Source of the DNA: an uncultured Oscillospiraceae bacterium
Lineage (GTDB): Bacteria; Bacillota; Clostridia; Oscillospirales; Ruminococcaceae
Assembly: GCA_910584715.1 (NCBI GenBank)
Contig: CAJUAN010000003.1
Location: 1 to 64,000 of the forward strand
Direction of reading: 5' to 3'
Length of the DNA: 64,000 nucleotides
Every line of letters begins with the position of its first letter. Positions within the stretch are counted from its first letter, which is position 1. This document shows positions 51,030 to 60,019 of this stretch, piece after piece. The notes under the pieces were generated by a model that had not been told where the DNA came from, made no database searches, and saw nothing but the letters and a program-made list of their open reading frames with translations. The position numbers and the translations under genes are program-made.

Positions 51030-51460
51030 TGCATAATTCAAGGTGCGGACTGGACTGCGATACCTGCGTGAACCGCGAGGAATGCGGCTGCGCAGGGTGC
51101 CTCGAACTTGAAGAGGGAAACTGGGCGGGAGACTGCGATATCAAAAAATGCTGCGAGGATAAGCTTTTGGAGCACTGCGGGCTCTGTCCCGCCTTTCCCT
51201 GCGACCTGCTCAGGAACACCGCCTTCGACCCGGAGGACGGCGACGACGGCGAGCGTTTGGTAACGCTGAAACGGTGGTCCGAGGAGGAACCCGCAGCCCG
51301 GCGGAAAGCAATAAGCCGTCCCCTGTGCGGATTTGCTGTGGGTATCACGGCTGGAGCGGTTCTTGGAGCTTTTACCGGCGGCTTCGGCGCAATGGTTTTC
51401 GCCTGCGCTTTAGTCGGTACGGCGGTGGGACTTTTCATTGATCTGTCGGCAAAAAAATAA
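51029..51460 (+). CDS. Cys-rich DUF3795-like membrane protein
   Basis: 143 residues. The first half has clustered cysteines (CGLDCDTC, CGCAGC, CGLCPAFPC), the pattern of DUF3795 and related metal-binding proteins. The second half contains a hydrophobic hairpin near residues 105-137 (GITAGAVLGAFTGG, GAMVFACALVGTAVG). TAATG overlaps the aconitase stop. Possibly a metal- or Fe-S-related protein at the membrane; no function is known. Confidence 0.6.
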   Translation: MHNSRCGLDCDTCVNREECGCAGCLELEEGNWAGDCDIKKCCEDKLLEHCGLCPAFPCDLLRNTAFDPEDGDDGERLVTLKRWSEEEPAARRKAISRPLCGFAVGITAGAVLGAFTGGFGAMVFACALVGTAVGLFIDLSAKK

Positions 51461-51486
51461 TGCTGCTGTCCGAAAGGAGTACATCC

Positions 51487-52262
51487 ATGTCAAACGAAAC
51501 CGCTCTTTCCGTTCGGGAAAACAGACCCCTGACCGCCAACGTACTGAAATACATCGCCATAGCGGCAATGCTTATCGACCATATCGCATGGAGCTTTGTA
51601 AGCGATTATTCGGTTTTGGGACAGATAATGCACGTTATAGGCAGGCTTACCGCGCCCATAATGTGCTACTTTATCGCTGAGGGGTACTATTACACAAGAA
51701 ATGTAAAAAGTACCTGTTAAGGCTGGGGCTGTTCGCGCTTATATCCTGGGCTCCATTCACCTTTATGGAGTTTGGAACTTTTCCAGTATATTATTTTTCT
51801 CAAGGCGGTCAGGCTATTATTTATCCCGCTCAGGGCGTTATCTACACGTTCTTTCTGGGACTGTTGGCGTTGGTTGTGATACACAGCGAAAGGCTGAAAA
51901 AGCCCGTAAAGGCGCTGCTTTTGGTAGCAATATTTCTGCTCTCTCTTATCGGGGACTGGCTGTTCTTTGCCATTATATGGATAATAATTTTTGACAGGTA
52001 CCGCGATGATTTCAAAAAGCAGATGATATGGTTCGCGGCAACGGCGATCCTTATGGAGCTGTTTTTCATACTTATCGGCATGACGCTTGCGGACTCGCTT
52101 TTCCAACTTGGCGTACTTCTTGCGATAGTCCTGCTGTACTTCTACAACGGCAAGCGGGGCGGCAGCGAGAAATTCCGTACCTTTAACAAGTGGTTTTTCT
52201 ATGTCTTTTACCCGCTGCATATGGTAATACTTGGGGTTTTGAAATTTTGTGTATTGAAATAA
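51487..52262 (+). pseudogene. TraX family membrane protein, frameshifted
   Basis: TraX-type acyltransferase-fold membrane protein in two frames. The first frame (51487-51720) gives LTANVLKYIAIAAMLIDHIAWS and AEGYYYTRNVK and then stops. A shift of one base at the A-run at 51706-51710 restores KYLLRLGLFALISWAPFTF, which continues as the second frame to 52262 with several membrane helices. A missing A, a real mutation, or -1 ribosomal slippage could explain it. GAAAGGAG precedes the ATG. Confidence 0.8.
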
Positions 52263-52288
52263 TTAAATAAAAGAAAGGGTGACAAGGC

Positions 52289-52930
52289 TTGTTTGGTTTA
52301 GCCCCGATCATTGCAGGCTTATTTGGAAGCCTTTTTGCCAATGGCATTGCGGAAAAGGGAAAACGGCAGACAAATTGTGCCCGAAATAATTATGCAAAAG
52401 ATCCCGAAAAGTACAGATTTGCTTTTTCGGAGAAAACAGTCTATGAAAAAATAGAAAAGATAGCCAAACATTTTAAGCTTAAGCTGAAAACAAATTTTAA
52501 ATCATACAGGAAGCATGAATACGGTTTTCGTTTGATAGGAAAGAATTCATTTTATATAAGTATTGTTCCCCATTATATATCAATCTCACCGTGGTATGAA
52601 GACTATTATTTTATGCTGTATGATGACTCTATGTCTAATTTCAAAGCTTGCAATATTGTAGATAAAGACGATGACAATATTGGATTTTCAAGCGACATAT
52701 CTTTTAACGATTTATCCGACGACGAAATTTTCGACATAATCGGAAAAATCATAGAGGCTCTTTACGGAGCAACCTTTATGACCTACGAGACCGCCGAATC
52801 GGAGGACGGAAAGGAAAGCTTTACCTTTTACCTCGACGCGCCCGATTATTACGGCTACACCGAAACTACCGAGATAGGAAATTTTAAATTTATTCTTAAT
52901 AAAGATAACGGAGGAGATAAAAATGTCTGA
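52289..52930 (+). CDS. Hypothetical protein, TTG start
   Basis: 213 residues. A hydrophobic start (FGLAPIIAGLFGSLFANG) is followed by a charged domain with FKLKLKTNFKSYRKHEYGFRLIGKN and many acidic residues. I do not recognise it. The start is TTG, with GAAAGGGTGA 6 bases upstream. It ends 8 bases inside icd, which is therefore probably coupled to it. The gene is AT-richer than acnA and icd, so it may be an insertion between them. Confidence 0.5.
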   Translation: MFGLAPIIAGLFGSLFANGIAEKGKRQTNCARNNYAKDPEKYRFAFSEKTVYEKIEKIAKHFKLKLKTNFKSYRKHEYGFRLIGKNSFYISIVPHYISISPWYEDYYFMLYDDSMSNFKACNIVDKDDDNIGFSSDISFNDLSDDEIFDIIGKIIEALYGATFMTYETAESEDGKESFTFYLDAPDYYGYTETTEIGNFKFILNKDNGGDKNV

Positions 52931-54143
52931 AAAAATCAAAATGACTACCCCCCTTGTGGAAATGGACGGCGACGAGATGACCCGAATCATCTGGAAGATG
53001 ATAAAGGATATCCTCATCAACCCCTACATCGAGCTGAACACGGAGTATTACGACCTGGGTCTTGTTCACCGCAACGAGACGGACGATCAGGTCACCGTTG
53101 ATTCCGCGAACGCCACCAAAAAATACGGCGTCGCCGTTAAGTGCGCCACTATCACACCCAACGCCCAACGTGTCGAGGAGTACAAGCTGAAAGAGATGTG
53201 GAAGTCCCCCAACGGCACTATCCGCGCTATCCTTGACGGCACCGTTTTCAGAAAGCCAATTTTAGTGGACGGCATCACGCCCTACATTCCCACTTGGACC
53301 AAGCCTATCACTATCGCCCGTCACGCTTACGGCGACATCTATAAGAACACCGAGCTGAAAGCTCCCCAAGGCAGCAAGGCAGAGATCGTCATTACCGACA
53401 AGGACGGCAAGGAGACCCGCGCTCTTATTCACGATTTCAAAAATTCCGACGGTATCGTGCAGGGCGTACATAACCTTGACAGCTCCATTGCAAGCTTCGC
53501 GAGAGCCTGCTTCAACTACGCCCTCGACGCCAAGGAGGATCTTTGGTTTGCCTCCAAGGACACAATTTCCAAGACCTACGACCACCGCTTCAAGGATATT
53601 TTCGCGGAGATTTACGAAGCGGACTATAAGTCTAAGTTTGAGGCTGCGGGTATCGAGTACTTCTATACTCTGATAGACGACGTTGTCGCACGGGTTATAC
53701 GCTCCGAGGGCGGCTTCATCTGGGCATGCAAGAATTACGACGGCGACGTTATGTCCGATATGCTGGCGACAGCTTTCGGTTCGCTGGGACTTATGACCTC
53801 CGTTCTGGTATCCCCAGACGGGGTTTACGAGTACGAGGCCGCTCACGGAACGGTAACGCGTCACTACTACAATTACCTTAAGGGAGAAAAGACCTCCACA
53901 AACCCCATTGCTACTATCTTCGCATGGTCTGGAGCTCTCCGTAAGAGAGGGGAACTGGACAATATCCCTGCCCTCTGCGGTTACGCCGACAAGCTTGAAA
54001 AGGCTTCCGTACAGACAATGGAGGACGGTGTCATGGACAAGAACCTTGCCGCAATGAGCAAGCTCCCGAACAAGCAGGTCGTTGACACGGAGACCTTCCT
54101 TGTTGAGATAAACAAGAGACTCGAAAAAATGATGAGGGACTAA
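52923..54143 (+). CDS. icd: Isocitrate dehydrogenase, eukaryote-like type
   Basis: Oxidatively decarboxylates isocitrate to 2-oxoglutarate, normally with NADP. The 406-residue protein is the type II form shared with eukaryotic IDH: VEMDGDEMTRIIWK at the start, KSPNGTIRAILDGTVFR, ARHAYGDIYK, DDVVARVIRSEGGF and TSTNPIATIFAWSGALRKRG. Its own GGAGGAGAT is within the upstream gene. rex follows by 59 bases. Confidence 0.94.
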   Translation: MSEKIKMTTPLVEMDGDEMTRIIWKMIKDILINPYIELNTEYYDLGLVHRNETDDQVTVDSANATKKYGVAVKCATITPNAQRVEEYKLKEMWKSPNGTIRAILDGTVFRKPILVDGITPYIPTWTKPITIARHAYGDIYKNTELKAPQGSKAEIVITDKDGKETRALIHDFKNSDGIVQGVHNLDSSIASFARACFNYALDAKEDLWFASKDTISKTYDHRFKDIFAEIYEADYKSKFEAAGIEYFYTLIDDVVARVIRSEGGFIWACKNYDGDVMSDMLATAFGSLGLMTSVLVSPDGVYEYEAAHGTVTRHYYNYLKGEKTSTNPIATIFAWSGALRKRGELDNIPALCGYADKLEKASVQTMEDGVMDKNLAAMSKLPNKQVVDTETFLVEINKRLEKMMRD

Positions 54144-54202
54144 GCTGAAAAGCTTATATCCGGAACGGTTAAACAGTTTTTATTCAAAAGGGTGAAAACG
54201 TC

Positions 54203-54847
54203 ATGGCAAAGAATATATCAACGTCTGTTATAAAGCGGCTCCCCAGGTACTACAGATTTGTGGGTGAGCTCCTGAAGCAGGGAACGGTAAGGATATCGTC
54301 GGGCGAGCTGGCGGGAAAAATGTCCCTTACGGCTTCACAGATACGACAGGACCTGAACTGCTTCGGCGGCTTCGGTCAGCAGGGCTACGGCTACAATTTG
54401 CAGGAGCTCCACGACGAGATCGGAAAAATTCTCGGCGTGGATCAGGGCTACAAGACCGTGCTTATCGGCGCGGGAAACCTTGGCAGAGCAATTGCCACGC
54501 ACATGAATTTCAACGAGTACGGCTGCGATCTCGTCGGCATTTTCGACAGCGATCCCGCAAAGGCGGGAAGCGTTGTTGCGGGACTCCGCGTAATACCGGT
54601 ATCGGAAATGGAAAGCTTTTTCCAAAAGGAAAAGCCTAAGATCGCCATTTTGTGTATACCCAAAACAGCCGCCCAGGAGCTTGCGGACAAGCTTGTATCG
54701 CTGGGTATAACGGCTTTCTGGAATTTCAGCCACTACGATATAAAGGTCGCCCACAAGGACGCGGCGGTGGAAAACGTCCACCTTGGCGACAGCATAATGA
54801 CCCTCGCCTATGCGCTTACACATTCGGACGATGATAACAAAAGCTGA
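54203..54847 (+). CDS. rex: Redox-sensing transcriptional repressor Rex
   Basis: Senses the NADH/NAD ratio and represses fermentation and respiration genes. The 214 residues have an N-terminal winged helix (VIKRLPRYYR, SLTASQIRQDLNCFGGFG) and a Rossmann domain with IGAGNLGRA near residue 90 and NVHLGDSI near the end. Standard length. It stands next to icd and acnA, which both feed reducing equivalents. A terminator follows. Confidence 0.95.
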   Translation: MAKNISTSVIKRLPRYYRFVGELLKQGTVRISSGELAGKMSLTASQIRQDLNCFGGFGQQGYGYNLQELHDEIGKILGVDQGYKTVLIGAGNLGRAIATHMNFNEYGCDLVGIFDSDPAKAGSVVAGLRVIPVSEMESFFQKEKPKIAILCIPKTAAQELADKLVSLGITAFWNFSHYDIKVAHKDAAVENVHLGDSIMTLAYALTHSDDDNKS

Positions 54848-54862
54848 AACGCAAAACAAGAG

Positions 54863-54896
54863 ATTTCCCGGTCGCCTTACGATCCGGGAAATTTTT
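54863..54896 (+). terminator. Terminator of rex
   Basis: ATTTCCCGG (54863-54871) and CCGGGAAAT (54884-54892) form a 9-bp stem with a 12-base loop, followed by TTTTT. Confidence 0.85.
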
Positions 54897-54900
54897 ATAT

Positions 54901-55147
54901 TAACATATTAACCGCCGATTGAAAGCATATAAAAAATCTGCGCTTTTATTGGTTGCTTAGTATTATACGGATGCAGCGGTTTTACATACGGCTTTTGCAA
55001 TACTTAAAAATTTCAGCGTTAATCCACTTGACTTTTTCTTCCTGCAACAATATAATATTATATATAGTCTGCCTGATATTTTGTACTTAATTTCTGTCTG
55101 AAAACGCAGATTTTTTATTTACAATTTTAATCAGCGATTAGGATTAA
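54901..55147. mobile_element. MITE-like palindromic element, copy 2
   Basis: The left part (AACCGCCGATTGAAAGC and a TAAAAAATCTGCG block up to about 54942) is the inverted partner of the right part (55109 to about 55147: CGCAGATTTTTTA then TTTTAATCAGCGATTAG). Both the TAAAAAATC block and the AATCC/TTAA arm also occur in copy 1 at 4302-4405. The centre is about 165 bases and contains a consensus promoter. No transposase is encoded. Confidence 0.55.
55028..55056 (+). promoter_or_regulatory. Consensus promoter ahead of ppk
   Basis: TTGACT (55028-55033) and TATAAT (55051-55056) with a 17-base spacer lie inside the MITE-like element. The ppk start is about 160 bases downstream, so the element may supply the ppk promoter. 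Confidence 0.75.
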
Positions 55148-55221
55148 ATGCGCTTTTTCAGCGGATACGGCATATTGTCAAGTCTTTGAACGGATACAGA
55201 AAAAACAACAGGGGGATCAGT

Positions 55222-57345
55222 ATGAAACAATATTACGACAACCGCGAGCTGTCATGGCTCAAATTCAACGAAAGAGTTCTTGAAGAGGCGGTGGACAAAA
55301 ACGTCCCCCTCTGCGAAAGGCTTATGTTTGCGGCGATCTTTCAGTCAAATCTGGACGAGTTCTTTATGATACGCGTAGGCTCTCTTTATGACCGCACCCT
55401 TGTGGACGCGGACGACCGCGAAAACAAAACGGACATGACCTGCCGCGAACAGCTTGACGCCATATTCAAGCGGGTCGCGGAGCTTAATCCCATGCGCGAC
55501 AAGGCGTACAGCGGGATAATGTCCGAGCTGGAGGGACACGGAGTTGAGCAGGTGGATTTCAAGACTCTCTCAAAGGAGGAAGAAAGCTACCTCAAAGCCT
55601 ACTTTACAGCGGAGATTCTTCCCCTTATTTCCCCGCAGGTCATCGACAAGCGGCATCCTTTCCCGTTCCTTAAAAATAAAGAGATATACGCCGCGGCGCA
55701 GCTTGAATCCAAATCCTCCTCGGTAACTATTGGTCTTGTGCCCGCCAGCGGAGCTTTTTCAAGAATGATCTTCCTGCCCGGAAACAAACGCCGCTTTATG
55801 CTTGTGGAGGAGCTTATCCTCCACTATATGCCGCTTATTTTTGAAAACTATAAGATACTGGATAAGTCCCTTATGCGAATAACCCGAAACGCGGACATAA
55901 ACATGGAGGAGGCTCTCTACGACCACGACGTTGACCTGCGCGAGGTCATGTCCGAACTGCTGAAAAGGCGCAAAAAGCTTTCCCCTGTACGCATGGAGCT
56001 TTCCCGCAAGCTTGGCTCCGCGGCGGTAGACTACCTCTGCGAAAAGCTGGAGCTTAAACATGAGCAGATATTTCATCTTAAATCCCCTCTTGACCTTTCC
56101 TTTGTGTACCCGCTGAGGGGACGGCTCGAGGAAAGCCTGCCAACGCTTTTCTTCGGCAGGGCGGATCCCCAGCCCTCCCGGGAGGTAGACAAGGATACGC
56201 CTATGATACCCCAGATACAGAAGCGGGACATTATACTGTCCTATCCGTTCGAATCAATAAAGCCTTTTTTAAGACTGCTTAACGAAGCGGCAAACGACCC
56301 GTCGGTGGTGTCCATAAAAATAACCCTGTACAGGGTAGCTTCCGATTCAAAGGTGGTGGACGCTCTTATCGCCGCAGCGGAAAACGGCAAGGACGTGCTT
56401 GTGCTTGTGGAGCTTCGCGCGCGTTTCGACGAGGAAAACAACATAGGCTGGTCAAAGCGTCTTGAGCACGCGGGGTGCAGCGTTATATACGGTCCCGAAA
56501 ATTTAAAGGTACACTCGAAGCTGCTGCTTATCACAAGAAAAACAGGCGGCGGGAAGATTGAATACATCTCTCAGATAGGCACGGGAAACTACAACGAAAA
56601 GACCTCCGCGCTCTATACCGATCTGTGCCTGATGACCGCTAACAGGGAAATCGGTTCGGACGCTCTTATGGTGTTCAACGCTCTGTCCACAAACACCCTT
56701 GCGGAGAACACAAGCAAGCTTCTTGTGGCTCCCCTGTGTCTCCAGAACAGGATAATAGAAATGATTGACGGCGAGATAGCCGCCGCGGAACGGGGAGAGG
56801 AAGCCTTTATCGGTTTGAAGATGAACTCCCTGACCGATAAAATACTTATCGACAAGCTTGTGGAGGCCTCACAAAAGGGAGTTAAGATACGCATGGTCAT
56901 AAGGGGCATATGCTGCCTTGTGGCGGGTATAAAGGGCTATACCGAAAACATTGAGATAACAAGCATTGTGGGACGTTATTTGGAGCACAGCCGTATCTAT
57001 ATTTTCGGCGCTCCGGAACGCATGAAGCTCTATATAAGCTCCGCGGATTTCATGACGAGGAACACTCTCAGGCGTGTTGAAGTAGCCGCGCCTATCTATG
57101 ATACCCATGTGCGGAAAAGGATAATGCACATTTTTGACGTGCTGACAAAGGACAACGTAAAAGCGCGGGTAATGCTTCCGGACAGCAGCTACGTACACGT
57201 AAAGACGGAGGGAGAGCCTGTGGATTCCCAGTCGGCGTTTATCCGCGAGGCATACGAGAACGCCTCCGCAGCCGCTTCGGGAAAAGGCAGAAAGGTCAAG
57301 CCCACGTTGGTGCAGCGCATAAAAAGCTCTCTGAAAAAGAGATAA
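55222..57345 (+). CDS. ppk: Polyphosphate kinase
   Basis: Makes inorganic polyphosphate from ATP. The 707-residue PPK1 protein has the N-terminal RELSWLKFNERVLEEA, and the two histidine regions: LKVHSKLLLI with SQIGTGNYNEKTSALYTDL, and GRYLEHSRIYIF. The frame opens at 55186, but GGGGG at 55211-55215 supports the ATG at 55222 and the standard MKQYYDNRELSW start. No ppx is seen nearby. A terminator follows. Confidence 0.95.
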   Translation: MKQYYDNRELSWLKFNERVLEEAVDKNVPLCERLMFAAIFQSNLDEFFMIRVGSLYDRTLVDADDRENKTDMTCREQLDAIFKRVAELNPMRDKAYSGIMSELEGHGVEQVDFKTLSKEEESYLKAYFTAEILPLISPQVIDKRHPFPFLKNKEIYAAAQLESKSSSVTIGLVPASGAFSRMIFLPGNKRRFMLVEELILHYMPLIFENYKILDKSLMRITRNADINMEEALYDHDVDLREVMSELLKRRKKLSPVRMELSRKLGSAAVDYLCEKLELKHEQIFHLKSPLDLSFVYPLRGRLEESLPTLFFGRADPQPSREVDKDTPMIPQIQKRDIILSYPFESIKPFLRLLNEAANDPSVVSIKITLYRVASDSKVVDALIAAAENGKDVLVLVELRARFDEENNIGWSKRLEHAGCSVIYGPENLKVHSKLLLITRKTGGGKIEYISQIGTGNYNEKTSALYTDLCLMTANREIGSDALMVFNALSTNTLAENTSKLLVAPLCLQNRIIEMIDGEIAAAERGEEAFIGLKMNSLTDKILIDKLVEASQKGVKIRMVIRGICCLVAGIKGYTENIEITSIVGRYLEHSRIYIFGAPERMKLYISSADFMTRNTLRRVEVAAPIYDTHVRKRIMHIFDVLTKDNVKARVMLPDSSYVHVKTEGEPVDSQSAFIREAYENASAAASGKGRKVKPTLVQRIKSSLKKR

Positions 57346-57369
57346 CGAAAGACACGTTCGGAAAATACG

Positions 57370-57409
57370 GAGGACGGAAATTAAAGTCCCGTCCTCTGTT
57401 TTATATTTT
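57370..57409 (+). terminator. Terminator of ppk
   Basis: GAGGACGG (57370-57377) and CCGTCCTC (57389-57396) form an 8-bp stem followed by TGTTTTATATTTT. Confidence 0.8.
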
Positions 57410-57436
57410 GGAAAACAAATGGGGAGAAAGATTCAA

Positions 57437-58252
57437 ATGAACGAAACAAATGGTATCAGCGGTATTTTTGACGGACTGAAAGCTTTTCCACAAACGGAGG
57501 CGATAGCTCTCGGAGGCTCACGGTCAACAGGTCTGAACGACGAGACCTCCGATTACGACGTGTACGTTTACGTCTCGGAGAAAATCCCCGAAGCTGCGCG
57601 CAGAAAACTTCTGTCCGAACATTGCGGCTCTGCCGAAATAGGCAACCGTTACTGGGAATGCGAGGACAACTGCGTTTTGAACAACGGGATCCCCGTTGAT
57701 ATCATTTACAGGGACATGAAAAGCTTTGACGAAAGTCTGCACCGGACAGTTTTTGAATGCGTACCCGCAAACGCTTACACGACCTGTATGTGGCACAATC
57801 TTCTGAACAGCAGGATAATTTTCGACCGCAGCGAAAGTCTTGCTGCTTTAAAAGAAAAGTACAGCGTGCCCTACCCGGAAAAGCTTCGGGAAAACATTGT
57901 CCGGCGCGGCAGAAAGCTTCTGAGCGGCTGTATTCCCTCATACGATATGCAAATAAAAAAGGCTGTGCTGCGGAACGACAGAACCGCCGTGACCCACAGG
58001 ACAGCCGAATTTCTTGCAAGCTATTACGACGTTATATTCGCGTTAAACAGGCTTACTCACCCGGGAGAAAAACGTCTTGCGGAAATATGCGCAAAGCAAT
58101 GCGCCGCGCTTCCCGATAATTTTGAGGAAAACCTGAACCGGCTTTTTGCGGAGCTGTATACGGACAAAACTCCCGAAAATGTTTCGCGCATAGTACGTGA
58201 ACTGGATATACTGCTCGAAAAGGAAAAAAGCAAAGGCGGTGCGGAACTGTGA
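57437..58252 (+). CDS. Nucleotidyltransferase domain protein
   Basis: About 271 residues. The N-terminal nucleotidyltransferase has GGSRSTGLNDETSDYDVYVYV, matching the GGS...DxD motif of the Pol-beta superfamily, and a third acidic residue in PVDIIYRD. The remaining helical part is DUF4037-like. The ATG at 57437 with GGGGAGA upstream is preferred to the ATG at 57419. Such proteins may act as small-molecule adenylyltransferases; the substrate is unknown. It overlaps the next gene by 4 bases. Confidence 0.75.
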   Translation: MNETNGISGIFDGLKAFPQTEAIALGGSRSTGLNDETSDYDVYVYVSEKIPEAARRKLLSEHCGSAEIGNRYWECEDNCVLNNGIPVDIIYRDMKSFDESLHRTVFECVPANAYTTCMWHNLLNSRIIFDRSESLAALKEKYSVPYPEKLRENIVRRGRKLLSGCIPSYDMQIKKAVLRNDRTAVTHRTAEFLASYYDVIFALNRLTHPGEKRLAEICAKQCAALPDNFEENLNRLFAELYTDKTPENVSRIVRELDILLEKEKSKGGAEL

Positions 58253-58662
58253 TACAGATAAGACCTGCCGCGCCCGAAGAGCTTGACGAAATATTAAGCG
58301 CTGACAGACATGTCACGCGGGAACATATGGGAAAGCTTATTTCCGACGGCTTTATAGCAGCCGCTTTTTATGAGGAACAGTTTGCGGGACTGCTGAGGTA
58401 CGGGTTGTTCTGGGACGAAATACCCTTCATGAATATGTTGTCGGTAAAAGAAGAATACCGCGGGAAAGGCGTGGGGACGGCTCTTGTACGCGAATGGGAA
58501 AGGCTTATGGCGGAAAAGGGATACAGCGCGGTGATGACCTCCACGCAGGCGAATGAAACGTCTCAGCATTTTTACAGAAAGCTGGGTTACCGCGACATGG
58601 GAGGCTTCACGCCTTTCGGCGAGGAATACGAAATAATTATGGGAAAGCAGTTGGAAAGGTGA
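58249..58662 (+). CDS. GNAT acetyltransferase
   Basis: 137 residues: IRPAAPEELDEIL at the start, LSVKEEYRGKGVGTALVREWE as the acetyl-CoA loop (about 63-83) and ETSQHFYRKLGYRDMGGF. The start is GTG within the preceding stop (GTGA), so it is translationally coupled to the nucleotidyltransferase. The substrate is unknown. Confidence 0.8.
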   Translation: MIQIRPAAPEELDEILSADRHVTREHMGKLISDGFIAAAFYEEQFAGLLRYGLFWDEIPFMNMLSVKEEYRGKGVGTALVREWERLMAEKGYSAVMTSTQANETSQHFYRKLGYRDMGGFTPFGEEYEIIMGKQLER

Positions 58663-58666
58663 TATT

Positions 58667-59839
58667 ATGAACATTGCGGAATCTTATCTTGAAACGATTT
58701 TTTCGGGGGACGCTCCTTTTAAGATCGTCGTAAGCAAGCCTCCTAAGGACTGCGAATATATTAAAATAAATCTTCTTAAAAAGGAGCGCGGCTATCAGGC
58801 GGAAAAATACACGGAAAAACAGGTCTTTCATGAAAACCTGCCGGATGCCGGAGCCGCCAAAAGCTGCTGCGGAAAGCTTCTGGGGCAGGGCTGGAAGCAG
58901 CTCAACTCATGGGGGAACGTGTTTGAGTACAGCCTTATGGTATCGAAAAAAGGAGCGGTCTCGATCACCAAAAGGCGTGTTAACGGTTCCGCTCCAAAGG
59001 CGGAGCTGTCCCATAACAAGGTGAAAAACTATATTATTTCCGAGGACAAGCCGTTTCCCGCGCTGGTGGACATGGGCGTTTTTACCAGGGACGGCAAGGT
59101 GGCAAAACCTATGTACGGAAAATTCCGCCAGATAAACCGCTTCGCGGAAATTATCGGCGACGCCCTAAAGGAACGCGGCTTTGAGAAAGGCGGCAAGCCC
59201 CTGAAAGTCATAGACTTCGGCTGCGGAAAATCTTACCTGACATTTGTGCTGTACCATTACTTCACGGAAATACTCGGTATTGAAACGGAAATGCTGGGTC
59301 TCGACCTGAAAGCGGACGTTATAGAGAACTGCAACGCCGCCGCGGAAAGGTACGGATATAAAAATCTGCGGTTTGAGGTCGGGGATATCGGCAACGCCTC
59401 CTTTCAGGGAAAGGTCGATATGGTGGTAACGCTCCATGCCTGCGATACGGCAACGGACTACGCGCTGCACAACGCAGTCATGCGCGGCGCGGACATGATA
59501 TTTTCCGTTCCCTGCTGCCAGCACGAGTTTAACGGTCAGATGAAGTCTGAAAAATTCTCTGTCCTTACAAGGTATGGCATTATAAAGGAACGCGCCGCCG
59601 CCCTCTGTACAGATGCGGTGCGGGCTAATCTGCTTGAGTACTGCGGCTATAAGACGCAGCTTCTGGAATTTGTGGACTTTGAGCATACTCCGAAAAATAT
59701 CCTTATTCGAGCAATAAAGCGGAACGGTACCGCAAAGGACAGGGAAAAATACCTCGGCGAGGTGAAAAATCTTGTGGAGGAATTTTCCTTTGAACCCACG
59801 CTTTGGAAGCTTTTGAAAGGCAGCGGAAGAATCACTTGA
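58667..59839 (+). CDS. SAM-dependent methyltransferase, Methyltransf_32-like
   Basis: 390 residues. The C-terminal half has the SAM-binding VIDFGCGKSYLTFVLYH at about 181-197, GLDLKADVIENC, and VTLHACDTATDYALHNAV with a VPCCQHEFN motif, the pattern of PF13679. The N-terminal half is an unassigned domain of alternating strands and helices. PF13679 relatives methylate proteins or RNA; the target here is unknown. It starts 4 bases after the GNAT gene. Confidence 0.75.
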   Translation: MNIAESYLETIFSGDAPFKIVVSKPPKDCEYIKINLLKKERGYQAEKYTEKQVFHENLPDAGAAKSCCGKLLGQGWKQLNSWGNVFEYSLMVSKKGAVSITKRRVNGSAPKAELSHNKVKNYIISEDKPFPALVDMGVFTRDGKVAKPMYGKFRQINRFAEIIGDALKERGFEKGGKPLKVIDFGCGKSYLTFVLYHYFTEILGIETEMLGLDLKADVIENCNAAAERYGYKNLRFEVGDIGNASFQGKVDMVVTLHACDTATDYALHNAVMRGADMIFSVPCCQHEFNGQMKSEKFSVLTRYGIIKERAAALCTDAVRANLLEYCGYKTQLLEFVDFEHTPKNILIRAIKRNGTAKDREKYLGEVKNLVEEFSFEPTLWKLLKGSGRIT

Positions 59840-59934
59840 CCGGAAGTGAGGCAGACTTTTTCAACATGAAAAAATGCACAAAAACATTGTCGGATTAACA
59901 GCTATTTTTTATACCTGAATTTGCGAAAATTCTA

Positions 59935-59963
59935 TTGACTTAATGCCCGTAAAGTGTTATGCT
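59935..59963 (+). promoter_or_regulatory. Promoter of guaB
   Basis: TTGACT (59935-59940) and TATGCT (59958-59963) have a 17-base spacer. The leader to the guaB start is about 50 bases, too short for a purine riboswitch. Confidence 0.65.
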
Positions 59964-60019
59964 TATTAGAAATATTTAAATATGTTAAAATACGTCAGAA
60001 ACTTACGGGAGGTAATTTT

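Noticed and set aside
59840..60019. Purine riboswitch before guaB
   Set aside because: The leader after the promoter is only about 50 bases and none of the conserved purine-aptamer segments are visible.
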